Source: a virus. Taken from it: 61,996 nucleotides of DNA. The stretch spans positions 1-61,996 of the IMG/VR virus record IMGVR_UViG_3300044302_003481. One strand, written 5' to 3'. The stretch's first letter is position 1. Each line of letters begins with the position of its first letter. This document shows, piece after piece, positions 7,908-15,540 of this stretch. The notes under the pieces were generated by a model that was not told where the DNA came from, did not search any database, and saw only the letters and a program-made list of their open reading frames with translations. Both the position numbers and the translations under genes were made by a program.

Positions 7908-8509
7908 TGGCAGACCCTATCTCTTATCTTCGTCTATTAGAAGAAGGTGAACAAATTGACTATTTATTAAACTCACCAGATGTAACTGACGAAGAAAAAG
8001 AGGAACTTAAATACATATGGAACTCGCTTAAGTCTAGAAAAGAATCTAAATTTGACGCCATTGTAGGTGTTATTAAAGAGTGTGATGCGATCATAAATAA
8101 ACTAGAAAGAGAAGAAAAAGAAATAAAAAATAGTAAAGAACACTGGAAAAAGAAGAGATCTAATGTTATTAACATTATTAAAATGGCATATGAAAAACGA
8201 TTAATAAGTTCAAAACCTACAGGTGATAAGTATCAAGCAACTATTAGACCAACTAAAACAAAATTAATTGACAATTTTGATAAGTGGACACGTAATGAAA
8301 AGGAAAATTTTGGACTCTATAAAAGAACTGTAATTACAAGAGCAATAGATAACTCAATCATTAATCAAAAGCAAGAAGAGCTGCCAGATCGAGAGAGAAT
8401 TAGAAAAGTCTTATCTGATCATCCAAAAGAGGCTCCCTCCACTTCACGACTAGTCCAAAGAGTCTCACTTGTTTACGGTTTACGAAAAAGAATTAAGAAA
8501 GGAGTATAA
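7907..8509 (+). CDS. Gp157-like helical protein (200 aa)
   Basis: The N-terminal 110 residues are a long charged helical region. The pattern IINKLEREEKEIKNSKEHWK followed by a shorter helix recalls the siphovirus Gp157 family, often found in phage recombination and replication clusters near SSB and RecT-like genes. The C-terminal 80 residues are basic and may bind DNA. It shares its start with the stop of the 45-aa basic gene. The family assignment rests on pattern only. Confidence 0.5.
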   Translation: MADPISYLRLLEEGEQIDYLLNSPDVTDEEKEELKYIWNSLKSRKESKFDAIVGVIKECDAIINKLEREEKEIKNSKEHWKKKRSNVINIIKMAYEKRLISSKPTGDKYQATIRPTKTKLIDNFDKWTRNEKENFGLYKRTVITRAIDNSIINQKQEELPDRERIRKVLSDHPKEAPSTSRLVQRVSLVYGLRKRIKKGV

Positions 8510-8567
8510 AGATCTTGAAAGCAAAACCTTCAAATGTCATATTATTAATAAAGAGACGATTTCCCAG

Positions 8568-8882
8568 ATGTATTCATTACTCTGTGTACCATTCTCAGAC
8601 CAACGTCTAATCGTTTCCATTGCACATCCACAAGACTACATCTCACCTAGATCTTGGTCAGTTTCTATAACTGAAGATGGTGTTTTTGATTTTCCAGAAA
8701 CACTTCTTCAAAAACTTAACTGGTCTACAGGTGATGAAATCGAATGGATTGATAAGGACAACGGCACATTCACTCTTACTAAAATCAATGGAACCGCATC
8801 GCAAAAGAATGTATCACGATTTAATCGAAGATTCAGCCAGAAGGAAAGACGAAAGATCCAAATGGGATCTGATTCCACCTAA
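8568..8882 (+). CDS. AbrB/MazE-like DNA-binding protein (about 104 aa)
   Basis: Residues around SVSITEDGVFDFPETLL and QKLNWSTGDEIEWID match the swapped-hairpin AbrB/SpoVT fold, a small DNA-binding domain of antitoxins and transition-state regulators. I chose the ATG at 8568; an in-frame TTG at 8469 would add 33 residues but overlaps the previous gene. The 3' end overlaps the next gene by 74 nt. A second AbrB-like gene lies at 55214-55396. Likely a transcriptional regulator; the target is unknown. Confidence 0.55.
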   Translation: MYSLLCVPFSDQRLIVSIAHPQDYISPRSWSVSITEDGVFDFPETLLQKLNWSTGDEIEWIDKDNGTFTLTKINGTASQKNVSRFNRRFSQKERRKIQMGSDST

Positions 8883-8961
8883 AAAACCAAGCCAGAAAGA
8901 CATTGAAGCGGCAAAGTTTAAAGGTAATCTTGACGAACAATACAAGCTCTTTGATCGCTAA
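8809..8961 (+). CDS. Small hypothetical protein (50 aa)
   Basis: An ATG at 8809 opens a 50-residue charged protein beginning MYHDLIEDSARRKDE and ending in a helix. It overlaps the C-terminal coding region of the AbrB-like gene by 74 nt in another frame. Its composition looks protein-like, but one of the two overlapping frames could be spurious at its end. Function unknown. Confidence 0.45.
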   Translation: MYHDLIEDSARRKDERSKWDLIPPKKPSQKDIEAAKFKGNLDEQYKLFDR

Positions 8962-9003
8962 AGATTAGGGCAGATAAGGTAGTCTTGTTGTTGCAAACCA
9001 GCA

Positions 9004-9243
9004 GTGAGACAATCAAAAAAACTTCGGTATCGAGGAGGACCATCGGAAATCCTCGATTCAATAATATTTTCCGATTATGAAATAAAAAGTTTAAAACATG
9101 GAAATACAGGACATGTCCTTTTTAAATTTCCAAGCAAACTCTACAACTGGGAGGGATGTTGGACCATGGATCTTCAAACAGCAAAAAGTGGAGTTCTTAA
9201 ATATCAAGAGCATTTAGCGAATCCGAATAAAAAAGAAGAGTAA
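9004..9243 (+). CDS. Hypothetical protein (79 aa)
   Basis: A GTG at 9004 is the best start. The 79-residue product is basic at the N-terminus (RQSKKLRYRGG) with alternating strand-like residues and a final helix. No recognised family. It lies in the plus-strand early run and has 42 bp of free sequence upstream. Confidence 0.5.
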   Translation: MRQSKKLRYRGGPSEILDSIIFSDYEIKSLKHGNTGHVLFKFPSKLYNWEGCWTMDLQTAKSGVLKYQEHLANPNKKEE

Positions 9244-9277
9244 GACAACCGTAGAATCAAAAATACACAGGAAAAAA

Positions 9278-9520
9278 ATGAAGACAAACCTCATGGATGA
9301 ACTAGCAAAAGACATCCATACCTACCTACTGGAAGTCTCAACTGATTTCGAGGGTAACCACTTAGTTCTTATACCTATTACAGAAGTGGTTAAAAAATTT
9401 GGGCGCAATCATAGAACTATTCAACGTCGTATTCATGCCCTCAAAGACGAGGGTCTACTTACCCCTGTAATTAGAAGAAGTACCATTTCTCTATACCACA
9501 TTCAAAATTTGGAGGACTGA
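9278..9520 (+). CDS. Winged-helix/HTH regulator (80 aa)
   Basis: Residues about 34-62 (VVKKFGRNHRTIQRRIHALK, then DEGLL) form a clear helix-turn-helix with a wing at LTPVIRRSTISLYHI, as in small transcription factors of the GntR/MarR-like fold. The upstream AGGAAAAAA provides a modest ribosome-binding site. It probably regulates phage or host transcription; the binding site is unknown. Confidence 0.65.
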   Translation: MKTNLMDELAKDIHTYLLEVSTDFEGNHLVLIPITEVVKKFGRNHRTIQRRIHALKDEGLLTPVIRRSTISLYHIQNLED

Positions 9521-9522
9521 TT

Positions 9523-9828
9523 ATGCCAGAACATGCCACCCCTGATCCAAATCTGGAACACCTAGATTTTCTTCTCTCATCATTTACCGATAATGGAAAA
9601 TCTTTACGCGCTTTCACCATTAATCCTCAGGAACTAGCAATTACTATCTTGACTTCCGGTTTATTAGCTAATTCTAAACTAATGATAAGTCCTGAAGATG
9701 CTATCAAATCAGCTTTTGATATTCATGCGAGAATCCAAGCACATGTAGGACAATTTCAAAACATGCAATTCGCATCCAAAATTGAAAATTGCTTTACTGA
9801 AAGACCACCAGAAGTTGAACACGACTAA
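9523..9828 (+). CDS. Hypothetical protein (101 aa)
   Basis: A 101-residue soluble protein following the HTH gene by two bases, so clearly in the same operon. It is predicted mostly helical in residues 40-80 and has no recognised motif. Its stop overlaps the next start (ATGA-type overlap at 9828). Confidence 0.55.
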   Translation: MPEHATPDPNLEHLDFLLSSFTDNGKSLRAFTINPQELAITILTSGLLANSKLMISPEDAIKSAFDIHARIQAHVGQFQNMQFASKIENCFTERPPEVEHD

Positions 9829-10010
9829 TGAAAACTAAACCAGAACTAATCCTGACAACACCTCAAGGAGGCACTGTTCATACCTATCCTTTAACAGGAG
9901 GTAAAACAACATTTGAAAGATATTTAAGTTGTTACATAGGAAGTTGTAAGTTCTTTAACAACATAGAAGAGGCTAAAAAACATCTAATAGATATTGAACC
10001 TAAAGAATGA
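9828..10010 (+). CDS. Small hypothetical protein (60 aa)
   Basis: A 60-residue protein whose ATG overlaps the previous stop, so translation is coupled. It has alternating hydrophobic and polar residues consistent with a small alpha/beta fold and an acidic end. It ends one base before a hairpin that separates it from the exonuclease gene. Function unknown. Confidence 0.5.
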   Translation: MKTKPELILTTPQGGTVHTYPLTGGKTTFERYLSCYIGSCKFFNNIEEAKKHLIDIEPKE

Positions 10011-10055
10011 GCAAGATTTAGGAGGGTTATTCTCCTTAAGATCTATACATCTTGC
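10011..10055 (+). promoter_or_regulatory. Leader hairpin before the exonuclease gene
   Basis: GCAAGAT (10011-10017) pairs with ATCTTGC (10049-10055), and inside it AGGAG pairs with CTCCT. The inner arm holds the only good Shine-Dalgarno-like sequence (AGGAGG) before the GTG start at 10059, so the fold would hide it. This could be an RNA switch or simply an intercistronic processing hairpin. Confidence 0.4.
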
Positions 10056-10058
10056 GAC

Positions 10059-10898
10059 GTGTCGAATAATGATTTGGATTATCGCTCCCAAGGAGACACA
10101 AGAGTAACAATTGGTGGATCGAGACATTACAAAACGCCATACGGCGCACTCCCTTCAGTTACTACAATTTTATCGGCTACTTCAGGAAATAAAGCTGCTT
10201 TAGAAAGATGGGCTAAGAAAAATCCAGGAGGTAGAGAAGCTGCCGCAGCTAGAGGAACTAAGGTCCATTCCTTAATGGAAGAATATTTATTAGGTGTTAA
10301 CAAAGAACCACAAATTGAAGACCCAGAAATAGCAGAATTTTGGGACGGATTATCAGATAATTTAGATAAATTAGAAAATGTTGTTTGGGCAGAAAATCCA
10401 GCTAATCCTGATGATTATGGTTGGACAATGGGTGGAGATGGTATTTCTCGTGTATGGCATCCTGGTGTTGATGAAAATAAATCTCATGGATGGGCAGGAG
10501 CACCTGACATAGTTGCAGAATACAGAGGACAATTAGTACTTGGAGATTTAAAAACAAGTAATGGTCCTTATTACTCCAGATGGCCTGGAGCTGGAACTCC
10601 AAAAAATGAATATGGTAAAAGGAGAGCAGGCTTTATGAAATATTCCAAATGTCAATTACAAATGGCAGCCTATGCACTAGCTCTAGAACACACCATTGGA
10701 CTTAAACCAGAATTGATTATGACTTTTGTTGCAACAAGAGAAGATAGCCAAGTATTTGTAATTCAAAGCACAACAATTGAGAAGTATAAACAAAAATGGT
10801 TAGACACAGTAAGCAAATATTACAACGAGATTTTACCTGCTCAAGAAAAGGCAGAAGTTGAGATGGAAGGTATAGACGGGGATAAAGAGGAAACTTGA
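10059..10898 (+). CDS. PD-(D/E)XK exonuclease (RecB/Cas4-like)
   Basis: This 279-residue protein carries the nuclease core GAPDIVAEY (Asp150) and LGDLKTS (Asp163, Lys165), preceded by ARGTKVH (His70) and followed by QLQMAAYAL (Gln199, Tyr205). These are the motifs of RecB-type PD-(D/E)XK exonucleases that degrade host DNA or process phage ends for recombination. The start is GTG. It sits between the early regulator genes and the primase-helicase, consistent with a DNA metabolism role similar to T7 gp6. Confidence 0.85.
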   Translation: MSNNDLDYRSQGDTRVTIGGSRHYKTPYGALPSVTTILSATSGNKAALERWAKKNPGGREAAAARGTKVHSLMEEYLLGVNKEPQIEDPEIAEFWDGLSDNLDKLENVVWAENPANPDDYGWTMGGDGISRVWHPGVDENKSHGWAGAPDIVAEYRGQLVLGDLKTSNGPYYSRWPGAGTPKNEYGKRRAGFMKYSKCQLQMAAYALALEHTIGLKPELIMTFVATREDSQVFVIQSTTIEKYKQKWLDTVSKYYNEILPAQEKAEVEMEGIDGDKEET

Positions 10899-11008
10899 AG
10901 GATAAATAAATTTCCTATACATTGGTTATACAGCACACCTAGCGTTTTAACGAAAAGTAGCTACGCTACTGCTGGTGTTATTACCGAAATATACGAAAAG
11001 AGAAAAAC
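10899..11008 (+). promoter_or_regulatory. Intergenic leader with perfect hairpin before primase
   Basis: The gap contains AGTAGC-TAC-GCTACT (10956-10970), a perfect 6-bp stem with a 3-base loop. No T-run follows it, so it is unlikely to be a simple terminator. It may be a processing site or a regulatory leader for the GTG-started primase gene. I see no gene here. Confidence 0.35.
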
Positions 11009-13597
11009 GTGCCTACTGCCTCACAAGAACCAAAACGTCCTGATAATCATCTAAAAGCAGGTGAAATCAATCTTGACTTAATACCTGCCCACTGGCCTTT
11101 AACTCCATTAAGGGATAAAAGAGCATATATTGCTGGCTGGACTTCTCAACCTTACTCTGTTGAGCGTATCCGACAAGAATTAGAAGACGGAGCTGCAACT
11201 GGTGTAGGACTTATAAGTGGGCAATGGTCTAATGAAGGTGGGCTTATTTGGGTAGATATTGATGGTCCTGACGCAATACCAGAACTTGAAGCATTAGCCG
11301 GTGGAGCTATAAATACAATCTTTCCTCCAACATTAACCATTTCCTCTGGTAAAGAAGGAAGACAAAGAATGCTTTTTAGCATCCCTTCTTCAAAACTTTC
11401 TTTATTACCAGATAAAGCAACTATTAAGATTGGGATTCCTTCATTTGAAATCCTCTTTCGCTCCCGTCAAGGAGCACTTATGGGCAGTCATCCTGATACT
11501 GAAGGTTATTACACTACTCCCCATGGTGGCTTCGAATATGCGAAAAATCCTCCTGAGTTACCTGAATGGTTATTTGAGGCAATAGCTAAAAAATTTCCCA
11601 CTAATAAATATCGTAAATCTCCATCCGTTGGTGTTGTTACTCAACAAGTAAACCTTAGTTACGAAGACGGTTCTGAATATCAAAAAGAAGACTTAGTAAA
11701 TGAAGCTAAGATTTATCTTGATCATCTTAATCCAGAACGTGCAATTGATTATGAGGAGTGGATAATTGTTGGAGTAGCCCTTCATCAAATTGATGAAACC
11801 TTACTACAAGACTGGGTTGATTGGTCTTCTGAAGCACCTAATTTTGAGGTAGGTGTTTGTGAACAAAAATGGGAAACATTTGAAAAAATGCCTGGGGGTC
11901 CGGCTCCAGAAGGAGGTGCAGGTCTTCATACTCTTAGAGCAAAAGCTAAAGAAGATGGCTTTGTAGAATTTGGTGGCTTTGTAGTTGAATCTTCTCCTGA
12001 AGTCTTAGCTAAACGCGCAAAAGCTTTATTTAAGGAAGGAACTGGAGCAAAAAAAGAAAATATAGCCGATTTAAATACAGCATTAAAAGAAATAATCGGT
12101 CCTCCCTCCCAAAAAGAAAAAGAAGAAATAGAACAAGCAGTCAAAGGTAGAGCAAGACCTAAAACTCCACCAGCTTCAGAACTAGCTGACTTTGTTACTG
12201 GGATGGTAATTGAATGTGGATGGAGATATGACCCTAAATTTGATACCTTTATGTTCTATCAAAGAAGTAAAGGAACTTGGAGACGTGAGGAGTATCGCCA
12301 CGAATACAAACACTTCGTACAAGACCTCTTTTTAAGGGAAAATATTCCTACTCCAGGGGGTTTTACTTCTCACTTACTTAGTGATGTCGTTAACTTAACT
12401 CAGGCTTACATTACCCATACCTACTGGGATGACGATGATGATCGATTAGCCTTTAAAAATGGTGTTCTTGAAATAAGTACTGGAGACTTTCTTGATCATA
12501 ATCCTGAATACTATCTAACATGGGGTCTTGATTTTGATTATGAACCTAAAGCAAGTCCTGGTCCTATCATCGACTGGTTGAAGCGTACACAGTATGGAGA
12601 TGAAGAAAGAGTACAAGTCCTACGAGCTTGGCTTAAAGCTTGCCTGATCGGTCAGGGGCATGAGCTACAACGATTTTTAGAAGTCATTGGGCCTGGAGGT
12701 AGAGGTAAATCAACTTTTGCAAATCTATGTTGTGCATTAGTCGGACATGGTAACTACGCCAGTACAACCCTAAACCAACTAGAACAAAGTCGATTCGAAG
12801 TTGCTTCAATCAAAAACAAGAGATTGACTCTAATCAATGACTCAGAACGTTATGGTGGATCAGCTCAAATCTTCAAAGCACTAACTGGAGGAGATAACCT
12901 CAGATTTGAAGAAAAAAATAAAAATGTTGGAGAACCTTTCGTCTATACAGGCATGGTTATGGTTTGTGCAAACGAACCAATCCAAACAACAGATAACACT
13001 TCTGGATTGTCAAGACGACGCTTAACTGTCGAGTTTAATCGCTCATTATGGGATAAAAATTCTCAAGCGAAAGAGATGATTAAAGTCGAAGGTGGAGTGG
13101 TAAAGGGCTTATGGAAGAACTTCTTACCTGGATTAGTTAACTGGGTATTAGATATGAAAACTGAAGAGATGCGTGAATATCTACTAGATACCTATGAAAA
13201 AGTTCATTCACTAAAAAGAGTACGTAATGAGATTCTCCTTAATAGTAATAATCTAGTTGAATGGCTCCAGTCTGAAATAATCCATCAAGCAGACGTCGTA
13301 TCTTCTGTAGGTAAGAAAATTCCAGCTGCCAAAGATGCTAAAGAAAGATACTGCAATAGTAATTTTCACCTATATGCCAGCTACTGCTCATACTGTGAGG
13401 ATACAGGCTCAAAACCAGTAGGTCAGAAACGCTTTATTGCACTCCTTCTTGATTGCTGTAAGAACCAATTAGATTTAAAAAATGTAAGTCACTTTACTAA
13501 GCAAGGACGCCCATTTATCAAAGGTTTAGCCGTTAGAAAGTCTGATCAAAAGCACGAATCTTCTCCAACCATACTGCCAGAAAATAAATTGGCATAG
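11009..13597 (+). CDS. Prim-Pol / D5-type primase-helicase (862 aa)
   Basis: This is a bifunctional replicative protein. The N-terminal archaeo-eukaryotic primase-polymerase domain has the catalytic WVDIDG motif (Asp83, Asp85). A PriCT-like helical region follows near residues 245-310. The C-terminal superfamily 3 helicase shows Walker A GPGGRGKST at 561-569, Walker B RLTLINDSE at 605-613, sensor MVMVCANEP with Asn655, and an arginine cluster at 669-671. A D5_N-like region precedes the ATPase. It should unwind the fork and prime synthesis for the T7-type polymerase. The start is GTG and the gene ends at a terminator. Confidence 0.92.
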   Translation: MPTASQEPKRPDNHLKAGEINLDLIPAHWPLTPLRDKRAYIAGWTSQPYSVERIRQELEDGAATGVGLISGQWSNEGGLIWVDIDGPDAIPELEALAGGAINTIFPPTLTISSGKEGRQRMLFSIPSSKLSLLPDKATIKIGIPSFEILFRSRQGALMGSHPDTEGYYTTPHGGFEYAKNPPELPEWLFEAIAKKFPTNKYRKSPSVGVVTQQVNLSYEDGSEYQKEDLVNEAKIYLDHLNPERAIDYEEWIIVGVALHQIDETLLQDWVDWSSEAPNFEVGVCEQKWETFEKMPGGPAPEGGAGLHTLRAKAKEDGFVEFGGFVVESSPEVLAKRAKALFKEGTGAKKENIADLNTALKEIIGPPSQKEKEEIEQAVKGRARPKTPPASELADFVTGMVIECGWRYDPKFDTFMFYQRSKGTWRREEYRHEYKHFVQDLFLRENIPTPGGFTSHLLSDVVNLTQAYITHTYWDDDDDRLAFKNGVLEISTGDFLDHNPEYYLTWGLDFDYEPKASPGPIIDWLKRTQYGDEERVQVLRAWLKACLIGQGHELQRFLEVIGPGGRGKSTFANLCCALVGHGNYASTTLNQLEQSRFEVASIKNKRLTLINDSERYGGSAQIFKALTGGDNLRFEEKNKNVGEPFVYTGMVMVCANEPIQTTDNTSGLSRRRLTVEFNRSLWDKNSQAKEMIKVEGGVVKGLWKNFLPGLVNWVLDMKTEEMREYLLDTYEKVHSLKRVRNEILLNSNNLVEWLQSEIIHQADVVSSVGKKIPAAKDAKERYCNSNFHLYASYCSYCEDTGSKPVGQKRFIALLLDCCKNQLDLKNVSHFTKQGRPFIKGLAVRKSDQKHESSPTILPENKLA

Positions 13598-13599
13598 TG

Positions 13600-13625
13600 A
13601 AAACCCTTACTACATCTGGGTTTTT
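13600..13625 (+). terminator. Rho-independent terminator after primase-helicase
   Basis: AAAACCC (13600-13606) pairs with GGGTTTT (13618-13624) and runs into T residues. It lies immediately after the primase stop at 13597 and closes the replication transcript. Confidence 0.7.
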
Positions 13626-13665
13626 AGATGTTAGTTTAGGAAGGTCTTAGATATTTTCGACAACA

Positions 13666-14040
13666 ATGATTAAGCCTATTATTTTTGCAGCTGCTGCTGC
13701 TTCTTTAGCCGCTCCTGCTGCATTTGCAGGCGGCCTCTATGCAAACGTCGAGTCAAATGCGTCATACACAGGTTCAGACTATACCTCTAGAACAACAGAT
13801 TTCCATATCGGCTACGAAGGTGGTACAGATTCTTTTGGATACTATGTACAAGGCGGTCCTGCAGTAGTTGCTGCTGATGGTGTTGACTCTGATACAAGAA
13901 TTTCAGGAAAAGTTGGAGCTAACTTAGCTGCTACTGAAAAGCTTGGTTTCTATGGTGAGCTATCAGTTTTAACTGCAGATGCAGACACCAATGATGATAA
14001 GTCTTGGGGTACTAAAATTGGAGCTAAGTATAAGTTCTAA
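13666..14040 (+). CDS. Secreted beta-rich outer-membrane-like protein (124 aa)
   Basis: The first 21 residues form a signal peptide (MIKPIIFAAAAASLAAPAA with an AFA-GG cleavage site). The mature part of about 100 residues alternates polar and aromatic residues in strands and ends in an aromatic residue (KYKF), the pattern of small outer-membrane beta-barrels. It sits between two terminators, so it is its own transcription unit. A role in modifying the host envelope is plausible; I know no assigned function. Confidence 0.7.
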   Translation: MIKPIIFAAAAASLAAPAAFAGGLYANVESNASYTGSDYTSRTTDFHIGYEGGTDSFGYYVQGGPAVVAADGVDSDTRISGKVGANLAATEKLGFYGELSVLTADADTNDDKSWGTKIGAKYKF

Positions 14041-14062
14041 TCTAACTTTTAAGAGTAAAATA

Positions 14063-14095
14063 AAGCCTGCTAGTACTCCACTAGTGGGCTTTTTT
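14063..14095 (+). terminator. Strong rho-independent terminator
   Basis: AAGCC..CTAGT pairs with ACTAG..GGCTT around an ACTCC loop and is followed by TTTTTT. It follows the secreted-protein gene and abuts the SET-domain start at 14096, so the SET gene must either be read through or have its own promoter further upstream. Confidence 0.8.
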
Positions 14096-14383
14096 ATGAC
14101 TTATCAAGCACTACCTAATCAACTACATGTAAAGAATAGTCCTATAGCAGGACAAGGGATTTTTGCTAAAGAGACTGTACCAGCTGGACATGAATTAGGA
14201 ATGTCTCACATCATCCACAATGATGAAATTTATAGGACACCTTTAGGAGGTTTTATTAACCACTCTGATGAGCCTAATTGTCAAAAATATCCAAAAGATC
14301 AGTTTTATTTCATTAAAACTATTAAAGAAATAAGAGAAGGAGAAGAATTATTCTTGAATTATACTTTTTACAAGATTAATTAG
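14096..14383 (+). CDS. SET-domain protein (95 aa)
   Basis: Residues 17-30 (IAGQGIFAKETVPA) and 51-62 (GGFINHSDEPNC) with Asn55-His56, then EGEELFLNY (Tyr89), reproduce the core of the SET fold, a lysine methyltransferase that uses S-adenosylmethionine. At 95 residues it is minimal and lacks a post-SET cysteine cluster. Its start lies one base after the T-run of a terminator. The target could be a host or virion protein; this is unknown. Confidence 0.75.
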   Translation: MTYQALPNQLHVKNSPIAGQGIFAKETVPAGHELGMSHIIHNDEIYRTPLGGFINHSDEPNCQKYPKDQFYFIKTIKEIREGEELFLNYTFYKIN

Positions 14384-14403
14384 TAATAACCGTAATCAAT
14401 TAG

Positions 14404-14419
14404 TAGGTATTTATACCTA
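14404..14419. promoter_or_regulatory. Perfect palindrome upstream of the hli genes
   Basis: TAGGTAT-TT-ATACCTA is a perfect 7-bp inverted repeat 57 bp before the first hli start. It contains the TAGGTA core also seen in the 22484-22773 region, so it could be an operator. Downstream AATATAAAG resembles a -10 element. Confidence 0.4.
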
Positions 14420-14475
14420 TTTGTAACAAAACTTAATGTAATATAAAGGGGTGAATATTTTACACAAATTTAATC

Positions 14476-14583
14476 ATGACTCCTGAAGCAGAAAAGTTCA
14501 ATGGCTGGGCAGCAATGCTCGGTGTCGTAGCAGCACTAGGTGCATATGCTACAACTGGTCAAATTATTCCTGGAATCTTTTAA
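14476..14583 (+). CDS. hli: High-light-inducible protein (35 aa)
   Basis: This 35-residue protein is a single-helix member of the chlorophyll a/b-binding superfamily. The EKFNGWAAMLGVVAALGAYA segment corresponds to the Hli helix and the product ends TTGQIIPGIF. In cyanobacteria, Hli proteins bind chlorophyll at photosystem assembly sites and protect against excess light; phage copies are thought to keep photosynthesis running during infection. It is the first of three tightly packed Hli-type genes, followed by one base and the next start. Confidence 0.85.
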   Translation: MTPEAEKFNGWAAMLGVVAALGAYATTGQIIPGIF

Positions 14584-14584
14584 A

Positions 14585-14779
14585 ATGGATTCTCATATAA
14601 CAACTGAATATGGTAAGCAAAATATCTTCGCAAAAGAAGTTCAACCTAGAATCAGCGAAGAATATAAAGGATACATTGAGGAAGCTGAACTAGCTAACTC
14701 TCGTTGGGCCATGATTGGATTTGTTGCTTTACTAGGAGCATATCTAACAACTGGTCAAGTTATCCCTGGTATTTTCTAA
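14585..14779 (+). CDS. hli: High-light-inducible protein (64 aa)
   Basis: The Hli helix is AELANSRWAMIGFVALLGAY with the conserved E..N.R.AMIGF signature, preceded by about 30 soluble residues. The C-terminus TTGQVIPGIF is nearly identical to that of the upstream 35-aa Hli, so the two are probably duplicates differing by an N-terminal extension. The product should sit in the thylakoid membrane. It is packed within one base of both neighbours. Confidence 0.88.
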   Translation: MDSHITTEYGKQNIFAKEVQPRISEEYKGYIEEAELANSRWAMIGFVALLGAYLTTGQVIPGIF

Positions 14780-14780
14780 G

Positions 14781-14888
14781 ATGGAAAACTCTAACGCAGC
14801 TATTTGGTCAAGAGCAAATGGCAGGTTTGCAATGATGGCATTTTGGGTACTCATCGCTGCTTACACTAAATTCACATACTTCACATAA
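14781..14888 (+). CDS. Hli-like one-helix protein (35 aa)
   Basis: A 35-residue protein with WSRANGRFAMMAFWVLIAAY, which keeps the NGR.AM core of the Hli helix but lacks the GQ-IPGIF ending. It probably is a diverged one-helix protein acting in the thylakoid membrane alongside the two upstream Hli proteins. It overlaps nothing and follows the previous stop by one base. Confidence 0.75.
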   Translation: MENSNAAIWSRANGRFAMMAFWVLIAAYTKFTYFT

Positions 14889-14912
14889 TCACCTATTCGT
14901 GATTAAACCTAA

Positions 14913-15074
14913 ATGTCAGACGTTCAGTTAGCATTATTTTTTCCTTATCTTCCTGTTGTCGTCTTACTTATCATCTACTTTGCCTCTGGTGCAGATATAG
15001 ATGATGATGACGACGATTCTCAGGGAGGTAAAGGAATATTTCAACCTATCTATGCACCAGCTCCTACTTCATAA
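14913..15074 (+). CDS. Small membrane protein with acidic tail (53 aa)
   Basis: Residues 5-25 form one hydrophobic helix (FFPYLPVVVLLIIYF), followed by a run of about seven Asp residues and a short Pro-rich tail. It follows the hli cluster by 24 bp and probably shares its transcript. The acidic tail is unusual and could bind metal or a basic partner. No family is recognised. Confidence 0.55.
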   Translation: MSDVQLALFFPYLPVVVLLIIYFASGADIDDDDDDSQGGKGIFQPIYAPAPTS

Positions 15075-15126
15075 TCGCTATATTAAGTGACTATAAGGTA
15101 AGTAAATAATTCTTGGTATGTGGTAA

Positions 15127-15255
15127 ATGGAAAGTGCAGTCCATGCATGGCAAAACCTAAGTTGGTTTGACGGATTCATGTTCTCAGTTTGGCTTGGTAT
15201 TTTGTACTACGGCAAACTGAGAATTGATCTGCACTTCTATAGAAAGCGTAAATAA
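15127..15255 (+). CDS. Small membrane-associated protein (42 aa)
   Basis: A 42-residue protein with an aromatic hydrophobic segment (FDGFMFSVWLGILYYG, about residues 14-29) and a basic C-terminus (FYRKRK). This topology suggests a thylakoid or plasma membrane peptide with a cytoplasmic tail. It ends one base before the convergent minus gene at 15257. Probably the last gene of the photosynthesis-related cassette. Confidence 0.55.
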   Translation: MESAVHAWQNLSWFDGFMFSVWLGILYYGKLRIDLHFYRKRK

Positions 15256-15256
15256 T

Positions 15257-15508
15257 TTAAGAGTAAACTGCTTTACCTTTAGTTATTGCAGCATCAATTG
15301 CTGTAAAACTTTCAGTTGTCCATATAGAGGTTGTTCCATCCTCTTTTTTGTATGCCTTGATAATTTCAAGATGCTCTACATTACGCTTCATTGCATCCTT
15401 GTACTCAGCGTCTGTTTCTTCTGATGTCTTAGCTGTATTGATTACAGTGACGCTATCACCAGCTGCAGAAAAAATCTCTGCTACTTCATCGGCTGTTCTT
15501 TCTGCCAT
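15257..15508 (-). CDS. Hypothetical protein (83 aa) after fibre gene
   Basis: An 83-residue soluble protein, mostly helical in its first two thirds, beginning MAERTADEVAEIFSAAG. It lies just downstream of the 958-residue fibre gene on the same strand, so it may be a fibre chaperone or minor tail component. That suggestion rests on position only. Confidence 0.55.
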   Translation of the reverse strand: MAERTADEVAEIFSAAGDSVTVINTAKTSEETDAEYKDAMKRNVEHLEIIKAYKKEDGTTSIWTTESFTAIDAAITKGKAVYS

Positions 15509-15540
15509 GATAATAAAAATTAATTAGCTATATTCTAATT

